In this document: positions 28,201-38,978 of the stretch, in pieces | Numbering within the stretch: position 1 is the stretch's first letter | Layout of the letters: each line of letters starts with the position of its first letter | From: Paraburkholderia phenoliruptrix | GTDB taxonomy: Bacteria; Pseudomonadota; Gammaproteobacteria; Burkholderiales; Burkholderiaceae | DNA length: 64,000 nt | Assembly: GCF_019511605.1 (NCBI RefSeq) | Contig: NZ_JAEUAV010000025.1 | Coordinates: 1 to 64,000, forward strand | Direction of reading: 5' to 3' | Notes under the pieces: model-generated | What the model was told of the DNA's origin: nothing | Seen by the model: the letters and a program-made list of their open reading frames with translations, nothing else | The model's database searches: none | Translations under genes and position numbers: made by a program

Positions 28201-29163
28201 CAGCGGCTCAAGCGTGCGCGCCGCGACGTGCACCGTGCGGGCCGCAAAAAACGGCGCCTTCGTTGAATCGCGCACGTCGACGTCGTTCAGATCGACGCTG
28301 CCCGCGACGCGCAGCGAAGGCGCTTCGTTCGACATCACGAAGTTGAGCTTGAGATCCGTGGAGAGTTTGCCGGCCTGCACGATCACCGGCAGTCTGGTGG
28401 GCACATACGAGATAAGGCGCGGCACGTCGAGCCCCTCGAAGCGCAACGACACCTCGGATTCGCGCGACGCGGCAAACGGTTTGGTTTTTCCGTCGATAGC
28501 GATCGGACTGCCGTCAATCCGCGCGCGCAGCAACGGCTCGACGAAGATATCGGTTTTGGAGGGCAACGTGGCGATGAACGGAATGCCGAGCTTCCATTGA
28601 TCGATCACATGCGTTGCGCCAAGCAGTTTGTCGTCGAACGTGATCTGGCCATTTTCGAGACGAATGTTGGACACCGAGAAAAGCGTCGGTTTGCTGTCCG
28701 GCGCGCTCGGCTGCTTCGAAAATTTTTCGATCAGATCGGTGAAATTAAAGCGCTGCGCGTCGTAGCGAACAATATGAAAGCGCGGCGAATCAAGCTGTAT
28801 TTCGTCGATAATCGGCGCCGCGCGAAACAGCGAGCTCCATGAGGGCTGAACGATAAGCCGTTCAATATCCACGAAATTGCCCGCGCCGCCGCGCTCGCCA
28901 ATATGCACGCGGTCCGCCTCGAGTTTCAGCGTATACGGATTGAGCGCAATGCGGCCAATGCTTGCCGGCCGGTCGAGTTGTTTGCTCAGTTGTTGTTCGG
29001 CGACGTGGCGAATCAGCGGCGGCGCCGCGAAAAAGCCTAGCAGACCGAACAGTACGATAAAGATCAGCAGACCTGTCATGACGCGACGTGTGCGGCGCGA
29101 CTGCGCGAGATCGCGCATGGTCTGCATGGAAGAGGCGATTGATGCTTTGTTGATGCTTGCCAT
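25276..29163 (-). CDS. DUF748 family AsmA-like giant envelope protein
   Basis: 1295 residues from the ATG at 29163; a TTG 18 codons upstream is a weaker option. One N-terminal membrane helix (about 29-48), then repeated beta-rich DUF748 segments (PASIGRIALNPYTLKLEADR at the start is typical), with two Ala/Pro/Ser linkers near residues 350-415 and 860-905. The C-terminus (YVEFEPGLAQLTDADTKKLD) resembles an OmpA-like end. AsmA-like proteins are thought to span the periplasm and take part in lipid transport or envelope maintenance; a role for this member is not known. Confidence 0.87.
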   Translation of the reverse strand: MASINKASIASSMQTMRDLAQSRRTRRVMTGLLIFIVLFGLLGFFAAPPLIRHVAEQQLSKQLDRPASIGRIALNPYTLKLEADRVHIGERGGAGNFVDIERLIVQPSWSSLFRAAPIIDEIQLDSPRFHIVRYDAQRFNFTDLIEKFSKQPSAPDSKPTLFSVSNIRLENGQITFDDKLLGATHVIDQWKLGIPFIATLPSKTDIFVEPLLRARIDGSPIAIDGKTKPFAASRESEVSLRFEGLDVPRLISYVPTRLPVIVQAGKLSTDLKLNFVMSNEAPSLRVAGSVDLNDVDVRDSTKAPFFAARTVHVAARTLEPLKSLYHFDDIRIDAPSASLARDRNGVLSVERMFAPAPASAPAAAKAAAEAASAPANASASAPAVASAVAPVTSASVPSAASAPQAAPQNAKAAPQTAPPLDLSIKRFVLNDGTVNVHDEAASRPVDAGMQKLAVTLTDFSTLGTAPAHYTLNTSFTRNGGSLGAAGALSLAAKTASAKLDIKSLNLPLLQPYLDAATAADVTDGALSATANIGANWSKSPAAVMVADSQLDLQSLKLAPRGTRQPVISLAQGSVKVRQVDVNARTADVASVDTTGLAVDVQRLKDGSINLASLAGPHQTEPQRTAIHAAKKAQAEGPAWHYKIGELNVKDATANFTDNTTPQPVKLGIAPLQLKVQQISDDLSRPLPVELQATLNRKGTLGLKGDVTATPLKVAVKVNANRLDAAAFEPYFGSKLNATIASALLNGSGELALSQAKSLKAAYRGDVALVDVRMLDKATSDPFAGWRSLALSGLKADYDERGTSVDAERVTFSRFYGRVLLDAQGKLNLNDVVAHESGAAQSLTRDKNARPGAEPVPLTPPTASAVVAASAPVVASASAPASSAAPAQPATVTAATPPQSPVKLHFGQLILQQGRVTYTDNFIKPNFTANLVGIQGTVGAFGTQSTTSAPVDIAAKLAANGPLSIRGSVNPLIAKPALDLTATAHDIELTNLTPYSAKYAGYPITKGKLNVDLHYKLENDQLNADNHLFIDQLTFGDHIENDTATKLPVRLAISLLKNSRGEIDVNLPVSGSLSNPEFSIGGLIWHAVLNLLQKAVTAPFSLIANAFGGSGEELGYVEFEPGLAQLTDADTKKLDTIVTALSSKPSIRMDLIGRVDPKVDEPALRALYVDRLVKQQKIKDVVGNGESVDLSAVKVDANEYDKYLTKAYKSADFKKPRNFVGLTKSLPDDDMKSALAANAPIDEASLRRLAQQRAQSVQQYLEGKIDSSRVFIVAPKLDADGIKDKGATTRVDFGLK

Positions 29164-29432
29164 GCCTGGTTCTGGATGATGCGGCGGCAAGCCCGCCGCG
29201 ACACGAAAATCCCGCAAGCGGCAGTATAAGTCGTGAATCTTTCCGGGGATAGAAATGTAAGCCGTGCTTACACAATTACACGCGCGGCGCAGCCGCGCGC
29301 GTGTCTCTTATTGCGGTCCCGCGATCCTGTCGCGACCTTATTGCGTTCTTATTGCGATCGTTTGACGGACTCGCGCGGCCGGGCTTCGAAATTTGCGCAG
29401 TAGCCGGACATACGCCGACTGCTCGCGCTGAT

Positions 29433-30857
29433 TTACTGACGCACGACGGCAGGCGGTTGCCAGCTGCCGTCGGTGGCCTGGGGCTTGGGCGCATATAAGC
29501 GAAGCACCAGTTGCAGATCGGCGCGCGGCGCCGGCAACCAGTTGCCGCTGCGGCTGCGCGTGGACGAGACCGTCACGTCGAGCGAACCGTCACGATTGCG
29601 GCGCGCGCCGTTGCGATCGCCCACCGCGATACGGGCCGGTGCGCTTTCGCCGAGCGCGCCGTCTTTCGTATACGCGGTGATCGACCAGAAGCCGCGCACC
29701 GGCGGCAACTGATTCGGCGCAAAGTGAATCACGTAACGATTCGCGCCGTTCAGCGCATGGCCGTCGCTGTCCTGAGTCACGACCGCGCGCACTTCGTCGT
29801 CTTTCGTGCCGATGCCCGGCTGCGCATACGCGGCGTAAGCGCGCAGCGCGTAGTCCGGGCCGTAGTTGCCCACGCCGTCGCCGAACCAGCTCCAGCCATT
29901 GCCCGTCAGCAGGTTCGACGGAGGAGTGACCACGCGCTCGTGACCGTCGGCGAGACCGGCGGCGATCGCGTCCGCCGCGCCCGGCAGCTTCACAGGCTCG
30001 CCCGGCGTCACGCCGAGATCAGAGAGAATTTTGAGCGCATGGGGATCGGCCGGCGCCGGCGGGTTGTCGGCGAGCGCTTCCGCGAGCCGGTTGAAGAAGC
30101 CGTTCGCGTCGAGCGCGGCGACCTGCGCGGCAGGCGTGCCTGCAGCGCCGACCGCGCCAGCCGCCGCATCCGCCGCACTCCGGGCGGGCACGACCGACGC
30201 CGAGCGCGTCTCGCCCACATAGACCGAAAGCGGCGCGACGCGAATCGCGCGCTGAAGCTTGCGCACCGCGGTCAGGTCGCGCGTGCCGTTCGACTGGATG
30301 CGCACGCTCACCCATGCGTTGCGGGTCGGCACGTCGACGCGCTTGACGTTTTTCGGCAGGTCGCCTTGCCAGCCAGGTCCGACGAACGCAATAGCCTGCG
30401 CCTTGATGCCGTTCGCGCGAGTCGTGAATTGATCCGCCGTCGACCAGACCACGTTTGTCCACATATCGAGAACGCGGGCGTCCACATAGCGGCCACGCGA
30501 ATCGGGCAGCGCAACGATCACGGGTTCGCTGCCTACATCCAGCCAGCCGGTGGAGTCGAGCGTGTCGAGGCTCGGCAGCATGGGGTTGGCCGCGCCGATG
30601 GGCGGCAGCGCCTGCGCGTGGCGCAGCGTGTTGAGCGGCGCACGGCCGGGCTCGGTGCCGACCGCCGCGTCACGCGCGACGCCCATCAGCACCAGTGGAT
30701 AGCCGAATACATAGGAATCGGCGACTTCGTCCTTGATCCAGCCGGTGGACTTTTGCGTCGTGGACGGCGTCGAGGCGCAACCAGCCAGGAATGCGAGGCC
30801 TGCGAGCGATGCGCAGGTCCAGTAATTCGTAAACACTGCTCGGCGATTTTTTATCAT
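29433..30857 (-). CDS. DUF1254/DUF1214 family lipoprotein
   Basis: 474 residues. The ATG at 30857 begins a lipoprotein signal ending LAGLAFLAGC; the reading frame continues upstream for 2.3 kb only because the opposite strand codes for a GC-rich ATPase. N-terminal DUF1254 part (DSYVFGYPLVLMGV, DSRGRYVDARVLDMWTNV) and C-terminal DUF1214 part (FWSITAYTKDGAL, RYVIHFAPNQLPP). An Ala/Gly-rich insert is near residues 225-250. The function of the family is unknown; members are widespread in proteobacteria and are often called putative exported proteins. Confidence 0.88.
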   Translation of the reverse strand: MIKNRRAVFTNYWTCASLAGLAFLAGCASTPSTTQKSTGWIKDEVADSYVFGYPLVLMGVARDAAVGTEPGRAPLNTLRHAQALPPIGAANPMLPSLDTLDSTGWLDVGSEPVIVALPDSRGRYVDARVLDMWTNVVWSTADQFTTRANGIKAQAIAFVGPGWQGDLPKNVKRVDVPTRNAWVSVRIQSNGTRDLTAVRKLQRAIRVAPLSVYVGETRSASVVPARSAADAAAGAVGAAGTPAAQVAALDANGFFNRLAEALADNPPAPADPHALKILSDLGVTPGEPVKLPGAADAIAAGLADGHERVVTPPSNLLTGNGWSWFGDGVGNYGPDYALRAYAAYAQPGIGTKDDEVRAVVTQDSDGHALNGANRYVIHFAPNQLPPVRGFWSITAYTKDGALGESAPARIAVGDRNGARRNRDGSLDVTVSSTRSRSGNWLPAPRADLQLVLRLYAPKPQATDGSWQPPAVVRQ

Positions 30858-31059
30858 TCGTTCAGAGGGCGGAACGTGCTGTCCAAAGGGAGACGCCGGC
30901 GCGGCGCAACGGTGCTCGCGCGGTCTCCCAAACCCAGCGCGGCCCGATTGCGTCGCATCGCCGACAACATCGCGTTGTATCGTATCCGCGCTCCCCAGGC
31001 AAGCGCAAAGGCGTGAATAGCATGTTGCAGCAAAGGCGCCGGGCGACGAACACAGCCCC

Positions 31060-31090
31060 TTGACCTTCCCATCATGGGAGGGTCGATACT
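31060..31090 (+). promoter_or_regulatory. CueR-type (MerR family) copper promoter of copA
   Basis: A -35 TTGACC (31060-31065), a 19-bp spacer and -10 GATACT (31085-31090). The long spacer is the hallmark of MerR-family promoters. The spacer carries the dyad ACCTTCCC-ATCA-TGGGAGGGT, close to known CueR operators. Transcription would start near 31097. This makes the ATG inside the dyad (31074) unusable as the copA start. No cueR gene is present in the window. Confidence 0.75.
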
Positions 31091-31142
31091 GGGTTCTACC
31101 GGGTCCATTACGCGGCCCATGCCGCCACGAGCCATTGCCATC

Positions 31143-33476
<2,334 letters not shown>

Positions 33477-33655
33477 GACGCTGCCAAGACGCTAGAAGCA
33501 CCGCTGCGGCGCCGCTGGGCGTGGGAAGGGCGCCGCAACACCACGAATGCTTAAGCTTGCTAAAGGAACCGTTACCAGCGGCCGTAAACAAGCCACGATG
33601 CCGGAAAGTGCCTGCGCACCCGGCATGCTTAGTCCCTCTCACTCCACACACGCCC

Positions 33656-35629
33656 ATGGAACTTCTCTCTTTACGCCGTGCCAGCGTCGGCGCCCGGCTC
33701 GCCGTACTGTCATGCGTGCTGGTGGCGTTGATCTTCGCCTCCTTCACGTGGGCGCTGACACGCAGCGCCGGCAAGCAGGTCAGCGACCAGGTGCTCGAAC
33801 GCATCGCAGAAAAAGACCGCTCCATCGCCGAAATGATCACGCTGTTCGATAAGGCGCTCTCCGCCGAAGTCGACCGCTCGACCTCGCTGTTCGCGAGCTT
33901 CCTGCCGAGCACCTATACGCTCGACGAAACGCAGAAAATCGACGTGAACGGCGTGGCCACGCCCGTGTTCAAAGCCGGCGACAAGGTACTGAACATGGAT
34001 TTCAGTATTCCCGACCAGTTTCTGGAACGCAGCGGTGCGGTGGCGACCATCTTCGCCCGTACCGGCGACGACTTCGTGCGCGTCACGACATCACTGAAAA
34101 AACAGGACGGTTCGCGCGCCATCGGCACGCTGCTCGATCGCAACGGACCGGCGTATGCACTTCTCGTCGCCAACAAGACGTACACCGGGCTTGCTGCGCT
34201 GTTCGGCAAACGTTGGATCACGCAATACCGCCCGGTGACGGACGCAAGCGGCCGCGTGATCGGCGCGCTCTTTGTCGGCGTGAACGTCGACCAGGAAATC
34301 CAGCAGGTACAGGACGGCATCCGCAACCTGAAGATCGGCGATAGCGGCTATTACTTTGTGGTGAACGCGTCGAAAGGCGCGGATCGCGGCAAGCTGATCG
34401 TCCATCCGGCCGCCGCCGGCCAGGCCGCGGACAATGCGAACGCGCCGTATCAGCAGATGCTCGACATGAAGCAAGGCCGGCTCGAATACAGTTCCGCCGA
34501 CACCACGCTCGGCGAGCAAGGCGCGCGCGACAAATTCGTTTCGTTCGTCACCGTGCCCGAGTGGCAATGGCTGGTGGGCGGAGTCGCGCCGCGCGACGAA
34601 GTGATGGCAGAAGTCAACGCGACGCGCAATCGTTTTCTTGTTGCGGGCTTCGTGCTGGTCGGCGTGTTTGCGGTGGTGTTCCTGTTCGCGGTCCGCCGCC
34701 TCGTCAGCCGGCCGCTCGAAGAAGCCGTCAAGGCGTCGGAGCGCTTTGCGTCGGGCGACCTGAGCGTGCGCGTCGCTGCCAGCGCAAGCCGGCGCGGCGA
34801 CGAGATCGGCCGGCTGATGCGTTCGATAGACGGCATCGGCGAAGGTCTCGCGCGCATTGTTTCGCAAGTGCGCAGCGCGTCGACCGATATGTCCGAAGGC
34901 ACCGAGAAAATCGCCACGGGCAGCGGCCACATCGCCTCGCGCATCGCGACCCAGGCGAGCAGCCTGGAAGAAACCGCGGCGAGCATGGAGCAGATCACGT
35001 CCACGGTGCAGCAGAATGCCGATCACGCGACGCAGGCGAATACGCTCGTTACGCGCGCGGCCGACGCGGCGCTCGAAGGCGGTCGCGCGGTGGAACGTGT
35101 GGTGTCGACAATGGGCGACATCAGCCGCTCGTCGCAGAAAATCGCCGAGATCACGAGTGTCATTGAAGGCATCGCATTCCAGACCAACATTCTCGCGCTC
35201 AACGCGGCCGTCGAGGCAGCGCGCGCGGGCGAGCACGGCAAAGGCTTTGCGGTCGTCGCCTCCGAAGTGCGCGCGCTCGCGCAGCGCAGCGCGGCTTCGG
35301 TGAAGGAGATTGAAGGGCTGATAGCCGAATCGACGACGACCGTGCAAAGCGGTTTCCAGATCGCCGAGCAGGCCAGCAGCACGATGCAGGGCATCGTCCA
35401 GCAGGTCGGCCAGGTACGCGCGATCATGGCGGAAATCAGCGTCGCGTCGCGCGAGCAGTCGGGCGGCATCGAGCAGGTCAACCTCGCCGTCACACAAATT
35501 GGCGAAGCGACGCAGCAGAATGCGACGATTGTCAGCCAGGCCGAAGAGGCCGCCGCCGAACTGCGCGATCACGCCGCGCGTCTCGCGCAAGTGGTCAGCG
35601 TGTTCAAGCTGGAAAACGAGCGGCGGTGA
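33656..35629 (+). CDS. Methyl-accepting chemotaxis protein with periplasmic Cache domain
   Basis: 657 residues from the ATG at 33656, the start of a clear N-terminal helix (14-33). The periplasmic part (34-325) is a Cache-type sensor (Cache3-Cache2 style: DRNGPAYALLVANKTYTGLA, SGYYFVVNASKGADRGKLIV). A second helix (326-345), a HAMP domain and the signalling domain follow, whose tip contains EGIAFQTNILALNAAVEAAR. It has no C-terminal CheR/CheB docking pentapeptide. It detects an unidentified ligand. It follows copA by 180 bp with no visible terminator. Confidence 0.93.
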   Translation: MELLSLRRASVGARLAVLSCVLVALIFASFTWALTRSAGKQVSDQVLERIAEKDRSIAEMITLFDKALSAEVDRSTSLFASFLPSTYTLDETQKIDVNGVATPVFKAGDKVLNMDFSIPDQFLERSGAVATIFARTGDDFVRVTTSLKKQDGSRAIGTLLDRNGPAYALLVANKTYTGLAALFGKRWITQYRPVTDASGRVIGALFVGVNVDQEIQQVQDGIRNLKIGDSGYYFVVNASKGADRGKLIVHPAAAGQAADNANAPYQQMLDMKQGRLEYSSADTTLGEQGARDKFVSFVTVPEWQWLVGGVAPRDEVMAEVNATRNRFLVAGFVLVGVFAVVFLFAVRRLVSRPLEEAVKASERFASGDLSVRVAASASRRGDEIGRLMRSIDGIGEGLARIVSQVRSASTDMSEGTEKIATGSGHIASRIATQASSLEETAASMEQITSTVQQNADHATQANTLVTRAADAALEGGRAVERVVSTMGDISRSSQKIAEITSVIEGIAFQTNILALNAAVEAARAGEHGKGFAVVASEVRALAQRSAASVKEIEGLIAESTTTVQSGFQIAEQASSTMQGIVQQVGQVRAIMAEISVASREQSGGIEQVNLAVTQIGEATQQNATIVSQAEEAAAELRDHAARLAQVVSVFKLENERR

Positions 35630-35793
35630 AGGCCGTGAAGGCGGGTGACGGCCGGACTTGCGAGCGGACTTGCTAGCGGCCTTGAGCAGGTCCGGCCCGC
35701 GCTCAGAAAGCGTGCGCCGGCTGGCGCTGCCGGCTATCTCCCGGCGCGGTTTGCGCGTGCCTGGACCGCGCCGCTTCGCGCCGCGCCCATGCC

Positions 35794-36405
35794 CTAGGCG
35801 GTCGGCCGGAACATCTGGAACATCGCGCCGATTTCCGCGTAATCCGCTCGGTAACCTGCGCGCATGATCGGCTGCGCCGCGTGAGTATCAAAAAGGCCGT
35901 CCTTGAGATACGCCTCGTTGATGTGCACGCCCACCACCTGACCCAGCGACAGATAGTTGTCCATCGGCTTGCCGTCCAGATCGTGCAGGCGGACCACCTG
36001 CAGCAGCTTGCATTCGAGCGCGGCCGGCGACTCGGCAACGTGCGGCACCCGCACGTTGCGCCCAGGCGCGGGCGTGAGCCCCGCCAGTTCGAATTCGTCC
36101 ACATGCGGCGCGACCGGCGCCGACGAGCGGTTCATCTGCTCGGCAAGGGGTTTGGTCGCGAGATTCCAGACGAATTCGCCGGTGGCCTCGATGTTGGACA
36201 CGCTGTCTTTGCGCCCTTCGCTGCAAAAACCGATGATCGGCGGAAAGGTCGCGAATGCGCCGAAAAAGCTGTAAGGCGCGAGATTGAGCGTGCCTTGGGT
36301 GTCGCGCGAAGCAATCCATCCAATCAGACGCGGCGCGACGATTGCCTTGAAGGGATCGTGCGGCAGATTGTGGCCGGCGGCGGGATCGTAGAAGTAATGA
36401 GACAT
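35794..36405 (-). CDS. Flavin reductase-like protein (FMN-binding split barrel)
   Basis: 203 residues. Starts MSHYFYDPAAGHNLPHDPFK, typical of this family, with PRLIGWIASRDTQG, NLAPYSFFGAFATFPPIIGF and KDSVSNIEATGEFVWNLAT, the flavin-binding barrel pattern. No purine-rich ribosome site is visible before the ATG, so it may be translated from a leaderless or weak site. It would use NAD(P)H to reduce FMN, or act as a flavoprotein; no partner oxygenase is adjacent. Confidence 0.88.
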   Translation of the reverse strand: MSHYFYDPAAGHNLPHDPFKAIVAPRLIGWIASRDTQGTLNLAPYSFFGAFATFPPIIGFCSEGRKDSVSNIEATGEFVWNLATKPLAEQMNRSSAPVAPHVDEFELAGLTPAPGRNVRVPHVAESPAALECKLLQVVRLHDLDGKPMDNYLSLGQVVGVHINEAYLKDGLFDTHAAQPIMRAGYRADYAEIGAMFQMFRPTA

Positions 36406-36467
36406 TCGCTAGGGGAAAGGAAAGAATAACGGGCAGTTATACCGCAGAGTCCGGCGCGGCGTGGGTT

Positions 36468-37427
36468 CTACCCTCGCCCAATGACCCGCTTGCGCCCTTC
36501 GCTCACCTGCGCGAGATGCACGTCGTCCCAGTCATAAAACCCGGCCCCGCTGCGCACGCCGACACGCCCGGCGTCAACCTGCTCGCGCAGCAGGTCGAGC
36601 ACGTCTTCGTCTTTTGCGAGTTCGGGCATCAGATGCGTGGAGATATCGAGGAAAGTATCGAGGCCGCCCATGTCCGCCGCTTCCAGCGGACCGACGATTC
36701 CCCAGCGGCGCCCGAGCGACGCCTTCATCACGCGGTCCACCACCTCCGGCGTCGCCGCGCCCGAGCGCACGATGTTCAGCGCCTCACGCAATACCGCAAA
36801 CTGCAGACGGTTGCCGACAAACCCCGGGATGGCCTTGGTCAGGACTACCGGTTCCATGCCGATCGCGGTCATCAACGCGGCGGTTTGTGCGGTGACGTCG
36901 GACGCGGTCGCGCTTCCAGGCACCACTTCCACAAGCGGAATCATGTGCGGCGGGTTCCAGAAATGCGCGATGACAAAGCGCTCTTTGGCTCGCAACGGCG
37001 CGGCGAGCTGATCGGGAGTAAAGCCGCTCGTGTTGCTGGCGAGAATGGCGTGATCGGCGAGCAGCGCGGTCAGCTTTTCGTACAGGCGGTGCTTCAGTTC
37101 GAGCACCTCGGGAATGGCTTCGATCACGAAATCAGCCGCGCGCATGACTTCGAGGTCGGCATGCGTCTCGATGCGCGCGAGCGCCGCCTGCTTTGCCTCG
37201 GGGCCGATGCGGCCGGCGTCGATCAGTTCGTCGAGCACCGCTTGCGCTTTCGGCGCGACGCTCGCGAGGCGCGCCGGGTCGACGTCGTGGACTACCGTAC
37301 GAAAGCCGTGCAATGCGCTTTGCGTCGCGATGCCCACGCCCATCAGGCCGGTGCCCACCACGCCTATCACCGCATTGCCTGCGCTCGCTGTGCTTGCTGT
37401 GCTAACTGCCTTGTCTGCCTCGCTCAC
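36468..37427 (-). CDS. 3-hydroxyacyl-CoA dehydrogenase family protein
   Basis: 319 residues from the GTG at 37427, with GGGAG 6 bp upstream. The N-terminal Rossmann motif is GVVGTGLMGVGIATQ, followed by Asp in VVHDVDP for NAD. Then ASNTSGFTPDQL and AHFWNPPHMIPLVEVVPG with the catalytic His, and a C-terminal helical domain with PGFVGNRLQFAVLREALNIV. It oxidises a 3-hydroxyacyl-CoA or a related hydroxy acid. The substrate is not clear; neighbours do not include other beta-oxidation genes. Confidence 0.9.
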   Translation of the reverse strand: MSEADKAVSTASTASAGNAVIGVVGTGLMGVGIATQSALHGFRTVVHDVDPARLASVAPKAQAVLDELIDAGRIGPEAKQAALARIETHADLEVMRAADFVIEAIPEVLELKHRLYEKLTALLADHAILASNTSGFTPDQLAAPLRAKERFVIAHFWNPPHMIPLVEVVPGSATASDVTAQTAALMTAIGMEPVVLTKAIPGFVGNRLQFAVLREALNIVRSGAATPEVVDRVMKASLGRRWGIVGPLEAADMGGLDTFLDISTHLMPELAKDEDVLDLLREQVDAGRVGVRSGAGFYDWDDVHLAQVSEGRKRVIGRG

Positions 37428-37499
37428 GACACTCCCTTTCTCAGATCGCGTAAAGCATTCAAGCATAGCGCAGCCCGCGCAGACGCTATGCCAAATGCG

Positions 37500-37561
37500 G
37501 CAAAGCCGGCCCTCCTCGCGGAAAAGCCGGCTTTGCGGATTCGCGCCGCGTGAAGCGGCGC
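37500..37561 (-). terminator. Hairpin pair downstream of the His-rich protein gene
   Basis: Inverted repeat GCAAAGCCGGC (37500-37510) with GCCGGCTTTGC (37526-37536), perfect over 11 bp. A second hairpin GCGCCGC-GTGAA-GCGGCGC is at 37543-37561. Both lie between a gene stop (37575) and the next gene's start (37427) on the same strand. No long T-run, so termination is likely but not certain. Confidence 0.45.
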
Positions 37562-37574
37562 GGGGTCACGCGGA

Positions 37575-37880
37575 TCAGTAGCGCGGAGGCGGACGATGTT
37601 CGTCGCGGCCATGATGACGCGGATCGTAGTCGTGCGGATGATGGCGCATCCACTCGTCATGGTTCCAGTAGCGGTGGCCGTCGTAATAACGGTCGCCGTG
37701 CCAGCCGATGTCGATCGACACGCCCACCGGCATCAGATGCGGCTCGCCATAAACAACCGGCGCCGGGCCGTGGTCGACGATTACACGTTCCTGAGCGGAT
37801 GCGCCGCCTGCAGCCAGCATGGCGCCGCCGGCCAGCAATGCTGCGAGAACGGTCCGCGATGTCTTGTTGAAAGTTTTCAT
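37575..37880 (-). CDS. Small secreted His/Tyr-rich protein
   Basis: 101 residues; GGAGAG sits just before the ATG. A clear signal peptide is cut after ASAQ (about residue 30). The mature 70 residues are rich in His, Asp, Tyr and Pro (DEWMRHHPHDYDPRHHGRDE), a composition that could bind divalent metals. Similar short exported proteins are common in Burkholderiales, with no assigned role. Confidence 0.8.
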   Translation of the reverse strand: MKTFNKTSRTVLAALLAGGAMLAAGGASAQERVIVDHGPAPVVYGEPHLMPVGVSIDIGWHGDRYYDGHRYWNHDEWMRHHPHDYDPRHHGRDEHRPPPRY

Positions 37881-38307
37881 GGTTCTCTCCCATCAAAGTT
37901 GAATCACGTCGACGCCGCGCGGTAGAGCCCGGACTTCAGGGCCTGCACACTGTGCGGCGCGTCTGGAAACCACTTTAACGACCGAAACCGCACGAAGACG
38001 TGAGCACTTGTAAGCGTGCATTTCAAAGAGAGGGACGGATAGCGGAACCGGGTTTTCTCTCAGAACTCCCGCCCATCAAGGCTTGCCGGATTGGACGCGG
38101 GTGTGTCGCAGCGGGATCCTGTCAGCCGCCGTTACATCCATTTCGGACGGGAAATTATTGATAGGCCCAAGCGAGCGGCAGAAGCCCGGCCTAGCGCCGC
38201 ACAAACAAAAGCCACCGCACGCTCTCGCGGGCAGTGGCTTGAATTGATGCACGCGCACTTTTCGTGCGCACCCGGCGGTTCTAGCGCGCCGGTTGGACCG
38301 CTGGCTA
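37881..38307. other. Intergenic region between two leftward small genes
   Basis: 427 bp with no convincing gene. It contains the terminator of the 52-residue gene (38203-38240) and a second perfect small hairpin GCGCAC-TTTTC-GTGCGC at 38253-38269. The left part must carry the promoter of the His-rich protein gene, but no clear boxes were found. Confidence 0.6.
38203..38240 (-). terminator. Rho-independent terminator of the 52-residue gene
   Basis: On the minus strand a 14-bp stem AAGCCACTGCCCGC pairs with GCGTGCGGTGGCTT (12 Watson-Crick pairs plus wobble) around the tetraloop GAGA, followed by TTGTTTGT. It lies 68 bp after the stop at 38308. Confidence 0.75.
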
Positions 38308-38466
38308 TCAGTCGGTCAGCTTGATGCCGAACAGCGTAGCTTGCGCCTTGCGCTGACGTTCGGCTTCGCGGGCACGCGCCGCGTACGAGTAGTCCGTGTC
38401 CAGCGGCAGGTGGGGCGACGCAAAGAGGTCGCTGACCTTTTGGAACAATGCAAAGATGAAGCTCAT
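38308..38466 (-). CDS. 52-residue protein of unknown function, own transcription unit
   Basis: Starts at ATG 38466 with GGGAG 7 bp upstream and ends at TGA 38308. Sequence begins MSFIFALFQKVSDLFASPHL and ends in a charged helix (AARAREAERQRKAQATLFG) plus IKLTD. No signal peptide; the N-terminal 17 residues are amphipathic and may touch the membrane. A TATAAT promoter, paired operator-like repeats and a terminator flank it, so it is an independently regulated gene. I do not recognise the family; small proteins of this kind are known in Burkholderiales. Confidence 0.8.
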   Translation of the reverse strand: MSFIFALFQKVSDLFASPHLPLDTDYSYAARAREAERQRKAQATLFGIKLTD

Positions 38467-38495
38467 GGCGACTCCCGGTTAGTTGCTGCAATTGC

Positions 38496-38545
38496 TAGGG
38501 TTTTCCCTTAAGAAGCATTATAGGGTTTTCCCTAGGCGAAAGCTA
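38496..38545 (-). promoter_or_regulatory. Promoter with two TAGGGTTTTCCCT operator-like repeats
   Basis: The leftward -10 is a perfect TATAAT (revcomp of 38517-38522); the -35 is weak. The interrupted inverted repeat TAGGGTTTTCCCTA lies at 38521-38534 within the -35/-10 spacer, and a second copy TAGGGTTTTCCCT at 38496-38508 just after the likely start site, 25 bp apart. The arrangement suggests a dimeric regulator binding on both sides of the -10 box. Confidence 0.6.
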
Positions 38546-38669
38546 GTGCAATGCAACATAACCTTGAAAAAGCGCTTGAAAACCCGGGATACAGCCATAT
38601 TGCGTTGCAACATGACAACGTCCCCGTTTCTTGCGCCCGGGCGGCCCGGCATGTCGGCGGCTCTTGCGC

Positions 38670-38978
38670 CTATTGAAGCGTGGGCGGCGCGGGTTTGCGG
38701 TTCGAAGCGCGCCGCCTCGCCACCGCAGTTTTGCGCGGATTGACGACCGCTGCGTCGACGGCCCCTTGTGCCGATGGGTCGGCGGCCGCCAGCGTGGCAC
38801 TGTTCACGGACACGATCAGACCGGGCAGCGTGCGCGTGGGCTGGTCCTGCGGTTTGACGGCAGCGCCCGTAGCGGAAAACTCGACGTTTAACGCCCAGTG
38901 TCCGTGATGTATCCCCTGATCGCGCAGGAGTGCGGCGATCAGGTCGTCGATGGAGTATTTGTGTTCGCTAGTCGGCAT
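38670..38978 (-). CDS. Hypothetical protein
   Basis: 102 residues from the ATG at 38978 (upstream in-frame start is less plausible). N-terminal half SIDDLIAALLRDQGIHHGHW is well structured in appearance; the C-terminal 40 residues are basic and Ala/Pro-rich (KTAVARRRASNRKPAPP). No signal peptide, no known domain. Codon use matches neighbours, so it is probably real. Confidence 0.55.
   Translation of the reverse strand: MPTSEHKYSIDDLIAALLRDQGIHHGHWALNVEFSATGAAVKPQDQPTRTLPGLIVSVNSATLAAADPSAQGAVDAAVVNPRKTAVARRRASNRKPAPPTLQ

Noticed and set aside
36516..37553. 345-codon plus-strand frame opposite the hydroxyacyl-CoA dehydrogenase
   Set aside because: Composition is that of a reverse-strand shadow, no domain; the dehydrogenase on the other strand is intact.
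38249..38273. Second hairpin near 38260 as a terminator
   Set aside because: Small stem and no T-tract after it; the stronger terminator at 38203-38240 explains the unit.
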